11,845 bases of DNA from Candidatus Saccharimonadota bacterium (lineage in GTDB: Bacteria; Patescibacteriota; Saccharimonadia; Saccharimonadales; Saccharimonadaceae): positions 1 through 11,845 of the forward strand of contig JAFWNO010000036.1 of assembly GCA_017510305.1 (NCBI GenBank), written 5' to 3'. The notes beneath the pieces were generated by a model. It saw nothing but the letters and a program-made list of their open reading frames with translations, was not told the DNA's origin and searched no databases. The position numbers and the translations under genes are program-made. Shown here piece by piece: positions 1 through 7,482 of the stretch. How positions within the stretch are numbered: position 1 is the first letter of the stretch; every line of letters begins with the position of its first letter.

Positions 1-620
1 AAAACCTCATCGCAGACAACCAAATCGATAAAAACAAAACTCTCCGCCTGATGGACACGGTAGAATTAAAGCAGGAAGAAGCCGATCCAGACGAATACGA
101 CGAGCACATCTGGACTAGCATCCCCAATACCACCAAAATGCTCACTGCCATCAAAGACAAATTAATCCAAATCGACCCTAAAAATACTAACACTTACGAA
201 CGGCAAGCCGCTTCCTACGTGCAAAAATTAACAGAGTTAGACCAAGAAATCCGCAGCATCGTCGCAAACAGTAGTCGAAAAGAACTCGTCTTTGCAGACC
301 GCTTTCCATTTCTCTACTTCGTCACCGAATACGGCCTCGATTACACCGCCGCCTTCCCAGGCTGTAGCGAGCAGACCGAAGCCAGCAGCCAGACCATCTC
401 CACCCTTATCGACAAAGTCAAAAAAGGCCACATTCCTGTCATCCTCAAAATCGAAATGACTCCTGATAATCTCGCCCAGACTATCAGCGAGGCCACCAAC
501 GCCAAAATCCTCACTCTCTATTCCGCCCACAATATCTCCGCCGAAGATTTTGAAAAGGGTACCACCTATCTAGACCTTCTCGAGAAAAACGTAGACACCT
601 TAAAGAAGGCTCTAAACTAA
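1..620 (+). CDS. Metal ABC transporter substrate-binding protein (ZnuA/AdcA-like), 5' partial
   Basis: This is the C-terminal part of an extracytoplasmic metal-binding protein (cluster A-I/ZnuA family) that delivers Zn2+ or Mn2+ to the permease encoded downstream. The frame is open to the window edge, with the first full codon at position 3. The ATG at 51 is therefore probably internal, and the signal peptide and first ligand lie outside the window. A D-E-H-I-W motif (His codon 105-107) matches the second His ligand of ZnuA. The usual Ser-His-x-Ala-Phe motif before Y-G-L is replaced by D-R-F-P-F (Arg codon 300-302), and near the C-terminus there is S-A-H-N (His codon 528-530) where classical ZnuA has an Asp ligand. 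These features match, from memory, a Firmicutes-type subgroup with DRFPF, AFPGCS and HN-x-S motifs. The stop overlaps the next start by one base (TAATG), so the genes form an operon. The family call is firm; the metal is not settled. Confidence 0.88.
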   Translation, partial: NLIADNQIDKNKTLRLMDTVELKQEEADPDEYDEHIWTSIPNTTKMLTAIKDKLIQIDPKNTNTYERQAASYVQKLTELDQEIRSIVANSSRKELVFADRFPFLYFVTEYGLDYTAAFPGCSEQTEASSQTISTLIDKVKKGHIPVILKIEMTPDNLAQTISEATNAKILTLYSAHNISAEDFEKGTTYLDLLEKNVDTLKKALN

Positions 621-1303
621 TGAAAACCTTCCTTTCTACACACCATCTCAGCCTCGGCTACGGCAACAATCCGCCAGTTTTAATAGATGTCAATATCAAA
701 ATCAACAAAGGCGATTTTGTCTGCATTGTCGGCGCTAATGGCTCTGGCAAATCCACCTTGATAAAAGGCATCCTTGGCCTCATCAGACCCAAATCTGGCC
801 AGATTTCCTTTGAAAACGGTCTAAAGCCGACTAATATCGGCTATCTCCCCCAAAATACCAAGACCGACCCAGATTTTCCCGCCCTAGTGAAAGAAATCGT
901 CCTTTCTGGCACGCTCGGCCAAATGAAAAGTCGCCCATTTTATAGTAAAAAAGAGCAAAAAATCGTAGAAAATAATCTAAAACGCCTGCAAATTAATCAT
1001 CTCAGTAGTCACAGTTTTGCCGAGCTTTCTGGTGGTCAAAAGCAAAAAGTCCTCCTCGCTCGTGCCCTCTCCGCCACCACCGAACTTCTCATCCTCGACG
1101 AGCCATCCAATAATCTCGACCATCAGTCTAAAAAAGATTTCTACCAGACTCTAAAACAGTTAAACAGAGAAGGGCTCACCATCATTATGATTACTCACGA
1201 TTTAGACACCGAAGATTTAATTGGTAATAAAATCATCGCCCTAGATAATTCCAGCGCCAGCACTTACACCACCAAAGAATATCTAAAGAGGTATCAAAAA
1301 TGA
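620..1303 (+). CDS. znuC: Metal (zinc-type) ABC transporter ATP-binding protein
   Basis: This is the cytoplasmic ATPase that powers metal import with the neighbouring permease and binding protein. At 227 residues it has the usual family length and a complete motif set: Walker A GANGSGKST (38-46), Q-loop Gln78, signature LSGGQKQK (136-143), Walker B LLILDEP (156-162), D-loop NNLD (164-167) and H-loop His193 in ITHD. The start ATG overlaps the upstream stop by one base and the 3' end overlaps the permease start by four (ATGA). Translation is therefore probably coupled across the operon, and no separate Shine-Dalgarno sequence is needed. The znuC label follows family and context; the protein could equally serve manganese uptake (MntB/PsaB-like). 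Confidence 0.93.
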   Translation: MKTFLSTHHLSLGYGNNPPVLIDVNIKINKGDFVCIVGANGSGKSTLIKGILGLIRPKSGQISFENGLKPTNIGYLPQNTKTDPDFPALVKEIVLSGTLGQMKSRPFYSKKEQKIVENNLKRLQINHLSSHSFAELSGGQKQKVLLARALSATTELLILDEPSNNLDHQSKKDFYQTLKQLNREGLTIIMITHDLDTEDLIGNKIIALDNSSASTYTTKEYLKRYQK

Positions 1304-2100
1304 GCCAAATTCTCACTATGTTCTCTTACGATTTTATGCTTAGAGCAGCTATAGTCGGCCTAGCCATTTCTATCGCTGCTGCGCTCGTCGGAGTATCAGT
1401 CGTCCTCCGCAAAAATTCCATGATCGGCGACGGCCTCTCGCACGTCGCCTTTGGCGCCTTTGCTATTGCTACCGTCCTTGGCCTCACTCCAGTCTGGTTC
1501 GCCATGCCAATTGTGATTTTGGCCTCTTTCTTCATCCTCCGCCTTAGCAGAAAGCAAAGTGGCGATGCTATTTTAGCCATCCTTTCCGCCTCTAGCCTCG
1601 CTATTGGTACGCTCGTTATCTCTATCAATAAAGGTGTCAATATCGATTTAAACGGCTATCTCTTCGGCAGTATTCTCTCTGTTAGCTGGCTAGACGTCGT
1701 CCTCAGCCTCATTATCACCGCCATCACCATCTCCCTTTACGTCTTTGCCTACCACCGCATCTTTGCCATCACCCTCGACCCAGACTTCGCCAAATCCATC
1801 GGCATCAAAACCGGCCTCTACGACGGCATTTTCGCCATCATCTGCTCACTCATTATCGTCCTCGGCATGCGCCTACTCGGCGCACTTCTCATCTCCAGCC
1901 TTATCATTTTTCCTACCCTCACCGCTAAAAATCTTTGTAAAAGTTTTAAAAGCGTAGTTATCACCGCCAGTATCATCTCCTGCCTTACCTTCATCATTGG
2001 CCTAATTCTATCCTACCTACTAAACACTCCCACTGGTGCCACCGTCGTATTATCAAGTCTTGCTGCCTATCTACTAACTAAAATTTATTCGCTTCTCTAA
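1300..2100 (+). CDS. znuB: Metal (zinc-type) ABC transporter permease, ABC-3 family
   Basis: This is the integral membrane channel of the metal importer. At 266 residues it has the usual length, and almost the whole sequence is hydrophobic, consistent with about eight or more membrane helices. Family landmarks are the N-terminal loop LRKNSMIGDGLSHVAFGA (36-53), the coupling region LDPDFAKSIGI (159-169) that contacts the ATPase, and the conserved helix GALLISSLIIFPT (194-206). It is the last gene of the operon. Its stop (TAA, 2098-2100) interlocks with a TAG on the opposite strand (2097-2099) that ends an open stretch following the sortase gene. No hairpin terminator was seen after it. Confidence 0.93.
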   Translation: MSQILTMFSYDFMLRAAIVGLAISIAAALVGVSVVLRKNSMIGDGLSHVAFGAFAIATVLGLTPVWFAMPIVILASFFILRLSRKQSGDAILAILSASSLAIGTLVISINKGVNIDLNGYLFGSILSVSWLDVVLSLIITAITISLYVFAYHRIFAITLDPDFAKSIGIKTGLYDGIFAIICSLIIVLGMRLLGALLISSLIIFPTLTAKNLCKSFKSVVITASIISCLTFIIGLILSYLLNTPTGATVVLSSLAAYLLTKIYSLL

Positions 2101-2192
2101 TTCTGCCCAGTTAGCCACCGCCAAATACTTTCAAAGAACGACGGGGAATTAGACGGCATCGCGGTATCAGCCTTATTTTCTTCACTTGTCAC
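2097..2192 (-). other. In-frame open continuation after the sortase stop codon (31 codons plus TAG)
   Basis: Reading on from the sortase TAA (2193-2195) in the same frame gives GTG followed by 30 more sense codons, then TAG at 2097-2099. The peptide is Ser/Pro/Glu-rich and ends SFFESIWRWLTGQN, an amphipathic, Trp-rich tail that looks like real protein rather than random translation. It fills the whole gap to znuB, and its stop interlocks with the znuB stop exactly as at the other two convergent junctions here. It may be the original sortase C-terminus cut off by a recent nonsense change, a tail reached by stop readthrough, or a small coupled peptide starting at GTG 2192 or at an internal ATG. 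Which of these is true cannot be told from one sequence. Confidence 0.45.
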
Positions 2193-3308
2193 TTACGTAG
2201 CCGGTTTTGCCCCCTCCGGTGATGGATCCACCTGCTCGGCAAATACCAGTAAACGGTATCTCGAAGTCCCCAGCGGGGTACACGTCACTAGCGTCAGCAT
2301 CGGTCGCGTAGCATCGATTAACAGAGAATTCACATCCGTTGGCTCTACTGTCTTTTTATCCGTCACGGTATAAGTATAGCGCTTTGAATCATAATTTATG
2401 TAAATCGTATCGCCCGCCACCAACCTTTCCAGCCCCGAGAAGATAAACTTATACTGATTATTACTATAAATATCTCCAGCCGAGTGCCCTGATATTACTA
2501 AATTCCCAGCCTCCCCAGGCATCGCATTGGCCCCAGGAATAGAGAACTGTGCCACCCCATGATTCATCGCCTCCATCACCGTCGCCTCGTCATTAGAAAT
2601 TCCAAAATTTATCGGCACTTCTATATTAAGTTTTGGAATAATCAACTTTGGATCCGGCCCAGGCGCCGCCGTTACTGTGGCATCTATCGCCGTAATGCCA
2701 TCATCAGACACATTCCCAGGCGACACATACGCCATAATCGGCGCAAAAACTAGCCTATTATATTGCAAAAATAACGCCAGAAGTATCACAAAAATTCCTG
2801 CCGCTGCCGGCACCCACCGCCGCGACCTCCTCCGCTTGCTAGCCGCGTCCGAAGCTTTCTTTTGAATTTTCTCCCTCAAAATCTGCGCAATATTCTGCTT
2901 CTCCCCCTCTGTTGGCTCAGGCTCCGCTGCCGGCGAAACAATCGCCTTCTCCTCTGGCTCTGGCGCCGAAACAATAATCTGCCGCGGCTGCGCTATCGCG
3001 CTCGCCTCTGCAATTTGCTTCTGATACTCTAAATCTTTTCGAATCTTCTCATTTTTCTCTCGTTCCGTCTGAATGTAAGCCTTAGCCGCCTTTGCGTAAT
3101 AATCACTGTAATACTTCTGATAATAATTTTGCCATGCCGAATGATATTTCTTCCAATCCGCCCCCGAATTAGACCGCTTCGTCTGTATCGGTGCCTCTTT
3201 ATATTTATTGGCATTTGAATAGGACGCTACCACCTTCTGGCGAGCGATTTCTGCAGCGGTCTGTCTTTGGCGAGCATCAGATGAAAACCCACCACTTTTA
3301 GAATCCAT
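2193..3308 (-). CDS. Sortase, class D/E-like, with long cytoplasmic N-terminal region
   Basis: This is a membrane-anchored cysteine transpeptidase expected to cleave a C-terminal sorting motif and join surface proteins to the cell wall or to each other. Of 371 residues, 1-165 are hydrophilic and probably cytoplasmic. They include an aromatic stretch (WQNYYQKYYSDYY, 59-71), a charged coiled-coil-like segment (about 72-105) and a Pro/Glu-rich linker. One membrane helix follows (about 166-187), preceded by RRRSRR, which predicts an N-in orientation. The catalytic domain (about 218-360) carries His275 in SGHSA, Cys343 in TLVTCTP and Arg352 in SRYRLLV, the full sortase triad. The ATG at 3308 sits six bases after a consensus promoter, so the mRNA should start at or next to the start codon. 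No LPXTG-type substrate is encoded in this window. The annotated stop may not be the ancestral end, because the frame stays open beyond it. Confidence 0.92.
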   Translation of the reverse strand: MDSKSGGFSSDARQRQTAAEIARQKVVASYSNANKYKEAPIQTKRSNSGADWKKYHSAWQNYYQKYYSDYYAKAAKAYIQTEREKNEKIRKDLEYQKQIAEASAIAQPRQIIVSAPEPEEKAIVSPAAEPEPTEGEKQNIAQILREKIQKKASDAASKRRRSRRWVPAAAGIFVILLALFLQYNRLVFAPIMAYVSPGNVSDDGITAIDATVTAAPGPDPKLIIPKLNIEVPINFGISNDEATVMEAMNHGVAQFSIPGANAMPGEAGNLVISGHSAGDIYSNNQYKFIFSGLERLVAGDTIYINYDSKRYTYTVTDKKTVEPTDVNSLLIDATRPMLTLVTCTPLGTSRYRLLVFAEQVDPSPEGAKPAT

Positions 3309-3314
3309 AAGTAC

Positions 3315-3343
3315 ATTATACTTTATAATTGCTCACGTTTCAA
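3315..3343 (-). promoter_or_regulatory. Sigma-70-type promoter of the sortase gene
   Basis: On the minus strand, TTGAAA (3338-3343) and TATAAT (3315-3320) are separated by exactly 17 bases. The -10 box ends six bases before the ATG at 3308, so transcription should begin on the start codon itself (leaderless). The -35 box lies inside the last codons of the upstream PEGA gene, which ends at 3323. Confidence 0.8.
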
Positions 3344-4723
3344 GAGAAGTTTATCTCCATCCACTCTAAAATAATACAAATATCGCCCATTACCGTTTAT
3401 CAGCGCCGGATACCCGCTACTCGCCTTTACTAACTCCCTACGATTCGTCCCATCAAAATCATAAACTATCAATTCTCCGTCTACAATCGTCCCAATTAAA
3501 TAATCATCCAGCCAAAAATATTTATCGCTCGGTAGTTCATATTCGTAAATCTGCTCTGTTTCCGCATCCATCACCCCCATATTCTTACCATTACTCATTA
3601 TCACCATCTGGCCATTTTTACTTGCCTCAAAATTAATCGGCACAGATTTCAAATCTTGCTCCAGATACTTCTCCATCGCAAAATCCTGCCCCACCACTGG
3701 AAAATCATCCGCCTTATACCCTACAAACTTCTGCGAAAGCAACAGGCTTAAATATGTATCACCCAAATACTCCTCCACCGCTACCTTTACTACCATACTA
3801 TTGTCCGTCACATCCATTACTTTTACTGGTTTATTATCGCCATCACGATACGTTTCTATTATCCTTTTCTCATCTGCCGTCTTTTTTACATAGACTACCT
3901 CATCCTTATCATTCGCAAAACTTAACACATTGCTAGCCAGCACTCCAGAGGCCTCTTTATTGGACACATAAATCTGCCGGAGATTTCCATTTTCTACTAC
4001 CCACAGTCTATCTCCTGCCTCATTTAGTGGCTCCACATCAGAAAAATTCATGCCAAACATCTCTGTCAAATTAACACTTTTCTCTGGCGTTTTCAAATCT
4101 ATTATCTGCCACTCCCTCGTACTCTCTTTCGTCACCTCCACAAGCACCCTCTCGTTATTTGATAGCCACTCTAAAGTATTCAACGTCCCATCAAACAAAT
4201 TCGCCGTATTTATCTCGACCTCTTTCAAATCGTTACTATTTAAATCTACAAAATACCATATTTTACTATCATTTTTCGCATATAACATAAACCTACGATT
4301 ATCCGAAAACTTCACCCAAGCTATATCCTCTAAAGTCTTCGCCGTCTCCGCGCCTCTGTTTTCCTTAAAAAGTCTAGGGTATTTCAACCTTAAGAATATG
4401 CCAGACCGCACGTTTATTTGCTTCTGCCAATCTGTATACCCATCTCTATATAGCCGCACAGTATGCTCGCCAGCCGAAAGCATCCGGCTAGTTTCCGTCC
4501 GCGGGAAAATATCCTCGCCGTCTATCTGAATCGAGGCTCCCGAAGGTTCAGACACTAATTGTACCAGTCCAGATTGTTCTACGCTCCACTCATCACCAGT
4601 TTTTAAACTATATCCCATCACCATAAACATCAAAAGCGCCACAATCACCACTACTGCCACTACCATTATCGATTCAGTAAGCGCCACACGCATCATCTGC
4701 TTACGCTTCTTTTCACTGTCCAT
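3323..4723 (-). CDS. PEGA-domain, membrane-anchored extracytoplasmic protein
   Basis: This 466-residue protein has a short Lys/Arg-rich N-terminus, one membrane helix (about 17-38) and a large outer part, so it is predicted to sit in the membrane with most of its mass outside. Residues about 52-113 form a PEGA domain: the V-S-E-P-S-G-A-S-I-Q-I-D-G core, AGEHTVRLYRDGY (84-96) and a following strand, a small beta fold common in surface proteins. The rest (about 125-466) is rich in short beta-strand-like repeats with aromatic and charged turns, such as W-V-K-F-S-D-N and F-W-L-D-D-Y. This suggests a beta-propeller-like domain, though no family is assigned. It lies 14 bases upstream of the sortase gene, which has its own promoter. 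No sorting signal is present at its C-terminus. Its function is unknown; a role in the envelope is inferred from topology. Confidence 0.82.
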   Translation of the reverse strand: MDSEKKRKQMMRVALTESIMVVAVVVIVALLMFMVMGYSLKTGDEWSVEQSGLVQLVSEPSGASIQIDGEDIFPRTETSRMLSAGEHTVRLYRDGYTDWQKQINVRSGIFLRLKYPRLFKENRGAETAKTLEDIAWVKFSDNRRFMLYAKNDSKIWYFVDLNSNDLKEVEINTANLFDGTLNTLEWLSNNERVLVEVTKESTREWQIIDLKTPEKSVNLTEMFGMNFSDVEPLNEAGDRLWVVENGNLRQIYVSNKEASGVLASNVLSFANDKDEVVYVKKTADEKRIIETYRDGDNKPVKVMDVTDNSMVVKVAVEEYLGDTYLSLLLSQKFVGYKADDFPVVGQDFAMEKYLEQDLKSVPINFEASKNGQMVIMSNGKNMGVMDAETEQIYEYELPSDKYFWLDDYLIGTIVDGELIVYDFDGTNRRELVKASSGYPALINGNGRYLYYFRVDGDKLLLKREQL

Positions 4724-4729
4724 AGTACA

Positions 4730-4738
4730 ATTTTATCA
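4730..4738 (-). promoter_or_regulatory. Extended -10 promoter of the PEGA gene
   Basis: The minus strand reads TGATAAAAT, an extended -10 box (TG-n-TAAAAT), six bases before the ATG at 4723. No good -35 box was found at 16-18 bases. The spacing predicts a leaderless mRNA. It is divergent from the promoter of the gene starting at 4794. Confidence 0.6.
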
Positions 4739-4755
4739 TATTTATAAAAAATCAC

Positions 4756-4785
4756 TTGCATTTTTATAATGCTTTACGTTATAAT
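4756..4785 (+). promoter_or_regulatory. Sigma-70-type promoter of the DUF4367-like gene
   Basis: TTGCAT (4756-4761) and TATAAT (4780-4785) are separated by 18 bases. The box ends eight bases before the ATG at 4794, leaving little or no 5' leader and no Shine-Dalgarno sequence. A second TATAAT lies at 4765-4770. The 70-base gap to the PEGA start therefore holds two divergent promoters. Confidence 0.72.
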
Positions 4786-4793
4786 AGTAAATA

Positions 4794-5924
4794 ATGAGTA
4801 AATCAGAGAATCAAAAAAACTACTCTAGTTCTGCCACTCACCAAAGCGTGCAGAAATCTTCTACATTAAATCGCAAATATGTTTCCCGCCCGACTATCCG
4901 CATCGAAATCGATAAAATCAAAGAGGAAGCGCATGCCGCGCCAGCAGTTCTCGCAGAGGAATCTATCCCCGTAGAGGTAGACGAGCCATCTATTGTCCCA
5001 GAGGAGCCGCTTCGCTCCATCCTGCAAACCCCCCCAGAAAATATCATTATCGAGCGCACCAAGCAAATAGAAATCGTCGATGCTTTCTCCGAGCCAGAGG
5101 AAGATAAAATTGAAGATGATGTAAAAAATACAACAGATATAGATGTTGCCGAGCCAGCAGATTCCCCAGATCTCCCGCCAGAAACCCATCCTTATCAAAG
5201 AATCATCGACGAAGTCGCCATTAAAAATTCCGTGTCTGCTGACGCCGACGGCGAAACCGTTCCGCCACCCACTCCTCGGGAGCTTAAGAATGAAGCCATC
5301 AAAAAGGCCCTCCATCAACTAGACGAGCAAAGGGAAGAAGACGCAGCAGTCTCCAAAGTTATCGCCAGCGAAAAGAAGCAGGCTCGCTCTGAAAAGCACG
5401 CCAAAAAGCAAAGCAAATCTAAGCATACACTTTCAGATTCTTTCAAAAAGAATAAACGCCATTCATCCGTTAGCAAATTCATCCTTGCCTTCGCCACTTC
5501 TGCCGCCTGTATCGGCATCCTCGGCTACTTTGTTAGTCTTAACATGCCTAGTATCTCCGTTCGCGTCGCCGCCATGCAGACTGGTATCGAAGCCGCCTAT
5601 CCATCTTATGTTCCCAGAGATTATCAATTATCTGGCGTCTCCACCGGCGATAACAACACCGTCACCATCAATTTCTCCGGCAAAGATAGTGACGCTTTCT
5701 ATATTTCCGAGGAAAAAAGCAGTTGGGATTCCAACGCCCTCCTTAATAACTATGTCAAATCGGAGTGGGGCGAAGATTACACCACTCTCCGCGAGCAAGG
5801 CGTCACCATCTACATCCACAATTCTGATGCCACTTGGGTCAACGGCGGCATCCTCTACAAGCTAAAGACCACCGGCGGTTCATTAAGTAAAAAATTAATC
5901 AAAAACATCGCATTATCCCTATAA
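4794..5924 (+). CDS. Single-pass membrane protein with a DUF4367-like C-terminal domain
   Basis: This is a 376-residue protein of unknown function. Residues 1-225 are hydrophilic and predicted cytoplasmic: an acidic, Pro/Glu-rich, low-complexity region (about 45-165) and then a Lys-rich stretch (about 192-222). A membrane helix follows at about 227-248. The outer domain (about 265-376) begins YPSYVPRDYQLSG and contains a strand pattern, W-V-N-G-G-I-L-Y-K-L and a final K-L-I-K-N-I-A-L-S-L helix. This layout resembles DUF4367 domains, but the match is from memory and no catalytic residues are apparent. Topology is the same as in the nearby sortase and DUF3048 proteins: a long charged inner part, one helix and a compact outer domain. 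The ATG is chosen because it directly follows a strong promoter. The gene ends 18 bases before gltX. Confidence 0.75.
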   Translation: MSKSENQKNYSSSATHQSVQKSSTLNRKYVSRPTIRIEIDKIKEEAHAAPAVLAEESIPVEVDEPSIVPEEPLRSILQTPPENIIIERTKQIEIVDAFSEPEEDKIEDDVKNTTDIDVAEPADSPDLPPETHPYQRIIDEVAIKNSVSADADGETVPPPTPRELKNEAIKKALHQLDEQREEDAAVSKVIASEKKQARSEKHAKKQSKSKHTLSDSFKKNKRHSSVSKFILAFATSAACIGILGYFVSLNMPSISVRVAAMQTGIEAAYPSYVPRDYQLSGVSTGDNNTVTINFSGKDSDAFYISEEKSSWDSNALLNNYVKSEWGEDYTTLREQGVTIYIHNSDATWVNGGILYKLKTTGGSLSKKLIKNIALSL

Positions 5925-5926
5925 TA

Positions 5927-5935
5927 TGGTATAAT
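5927..5935 (+). promoter_or_regulatory. Extended -10 promoter of gltX
   Basis: TGGTATAAT (5927-5935) is an extended -10 box ending seven bases before the gltX ATG at 5943. It predicts a leaderless or nearly leaderless mRNA. No convincing -35 box is seen, and another TATAAT overlaps the end of the upstream gene at 5920-5925. Confidence 0.65.
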
Positions 5936-5942
5936 ATACTAT

Positions 5943-7394
5943 ATGATTAAAACTCGTTTTGCGCCCAGCCCCACTGGCTATATTCACATCGGCAACGTCC
6001 GCAGTGCCATTTATCCATACCTAATTGCCAAGCAAAATAATGGCAAATTTATCCTCCGCATCGAGGATACCGATCGGGCGCGCTATGTCGAGGGTGCTAC
6101 CGAGTTAATTTTAGATACCTTAAAGTGGCTTGGCCTTGATTGGGATGAAGGCGTGGAAGTCGGCGGCCCAAACGAGCCATATTATCAGTCTGAAAGAAAA
6201 GCCATCTATCACAAATGGGCACAAAAGCTAATTAATTCTGGCCGCGCCTATGCTGACCCTACTCCTCCGGAGGTCATTGACGAATATCGCAAGGCCGACA
6301 ATGCAAAAAAGATTCCATTTCTTTACCGTAATCATCGCCCAGCGGAAACTCCTGAGTGGCACGAAGGTATTCCTCTCCGTTTCAAAGCCGAGCCAAAGGC
6401 TTACGAGTGGCACGATGAAGTTATGGGCGATATGCACTCCGGCCCCGAAGTCTGCGACGATATTATCCTTATCAAAAAGGATGGCCTTCCTACCTACAAT
6501 TTTGCCCACATCGTCGACGATGCCGAAATGGGCGTCACTCACATCGCCAGAGGAAATGAATATCTATCTAGTGTGCCAAATTACCTTGCCCTCTACGAAG
6601 CCCTAGGCCTAGAGCGCCCTAAATTCCTCTCTCTACCCCATATTCTCGCACCCCAAGGCAACAAAAAACTCGGCAAGCGCGATGGTGCCAAATCCGCCAC
6701 CGAATACCGCGACGACGGCATCCTGCCCGAAGCTATGCTAAATTATCTTGCTTGCCTCGGCTGGAACGATGGCACCGAAAAGGAAATCTACACCAAGGAA
6801 GAATTACTAAAAAACTTCTCTATTGATCGCATCCAAAATTCCGGCGCGCGTTTTGACGAAGTTAAAATCCTCTGGATGAACGGCCAATGGATTCGAAAAA
6901 TTGCCGACGAGCAGGGAATCGACGCCCTCTATGCTCGTACAGAGGGCTTCTGGCCAGAGTCTGCAGCCCCCTATCCAGACACCTACAAGAAAAAAGTCCT
7001 CTCCATTATTTACGATCGCCTCAAGACTCTTTCCGATCTTCGCGATATGACCGATTACTTCTTTAAAGACCCCCGCATTCTCCTCCCAGCCATCGTTACC
7101 CACAAAATGCTAAAAAAGATGTCTGAGGAGCAATTAATCGATCTTCTCACCGCCGCCATCGAAAAATTAGATGCTATCCCTGAAGATGAATGGAATGCAG
7201 ACAACCTACAAAATGCTTTCAATGAATTATTGAAAGAAACCAAGAAAAAACCAGGCGAATTCTTCACCCTCATCCGCATCGCCATATCTTTTGCTCCATT
7301 TTCACCAGCACTCAATCTTACCGCTGAAGCCCTCGGTAAAGAAGTATTCCTAGCCAGGCTAAACAAAGTCCGCACCGCCCTTGCTAACGATTAG
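5943..7394 (+). CDS. gltX: Glutamyl-tRNA synthetase (GluRS)
   Basis: This class I aminoacyl-tRNA synthetase attaches glutamate to tRNA-Glu in the cytoplasm. At 483 residues it has the usual bacterial length. The N-terminus reads RFAPSPTGYIHIGN, with the HIGH-type signature at 15-18. The Rossmann core contains LRIEDTDR (38-45) and the Glu-pocket region YNFAHIVDD (185-193). The KMSKS-type loop is KLGKR (242-246) followed by DGAKS. The helical C-terminal anticodon-binding region follows from about 330. A tRNA-Glu(CTC), one of its likely substrates, lies about 1.6 kb downstream. Whether the enzyme also charges tRNA-Gln (non-discriminating, needing GatCAB) cannot be decided from the sequence alone. 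The ATG follows an extended -10 box by seven bases without a Shine-Dalgarno sequence. Confidence 0.96.
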   Translation: MIKTRFAPSPTGYIHIGNVRSAIYPYLIAKQNNGKFILRIEDTDRARYVEGATELILDTLKWLGLDWDEGVEVGGPNEPYYQSERKAIYHKWAQKLINSGRAYADPTPPEVIDEYRKADNAKKIPFLYRNHRPAETPEWHEGIPLRFKAEPKAYEWHDEVMGDMHSGPEVCDDIILIKKDGLPTYNFAHIVDDAEMGVTHIARGNEYLSSVPNYLALYEALGLERPKFLSLPHILAPQGNKKLGKRDGAKSATEYRDDGILPEAMLNYLACLGWNDGTEKEIYTKEELLKNFSIDRIQNSGARFDEVKILWMNGQWIRKIADEQGIDALYARTEGFWPESAAPYPDTYKKKVLSIIYDRLKTLSDLRDMTDYFFKDPRILLPAIVTHKMLKKMSEEQLIDLLTAAIEKLDAIPEDEWNADNLQNAFNELLKETKKKPGEFFTLIRIAISFAPFSPALNLTAEALGKEVFLARLNKVRTALAND

Positions 7395-7430
7395 CTTTAC
7401 CACCACTCTATACTTTAATTATACCACATT

Positions 7431-7459
7431 TTGCCATAAAAATCAAGATATGCTATAAT
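7431..7459 (+). promoter_or_regulatory. Promoter of the DUF3048 gene
   Basis: TTGCCA (7431-7436) and TATAAT (7454-7459) are 17 bases apart, and the -10 is extended (TGC before it, 7451-7453). There are 23 bases between the box and the ATG at 7483, so unlike its neighbours this gene should carry a short leader of about 17 bases. That leader shows no clear Shine-Dalgarno sequence. Confidence 0.78.
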
Positions 7460-7482
7460 TTAACCATAAACGAGACAATAAC

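Noticed and set aside
2101..2192. Terminator between znuB and the sortase gene
   Set aside because: No stable hairpin followed by T-run is visible on either strand; the space is filled by the open continuation of the sortase frame.
4050..4529. Open frame of 159 codons on the + strand
   Set aside because: It lies wholly antisense within the PEGA gene, has no promoter or ribosome binding site, and its Ser/Phe/Leu-rich composition is typical of an antisense shadow of a biased gene.
4866..5318. Open frame of 150 codons on the minus strand
   Set aside because: It is opposite the DUF4367-like gene, has no start signals, and its Trp/Gly-rich product mirrors the low-complexity acidic codons of the real gene.
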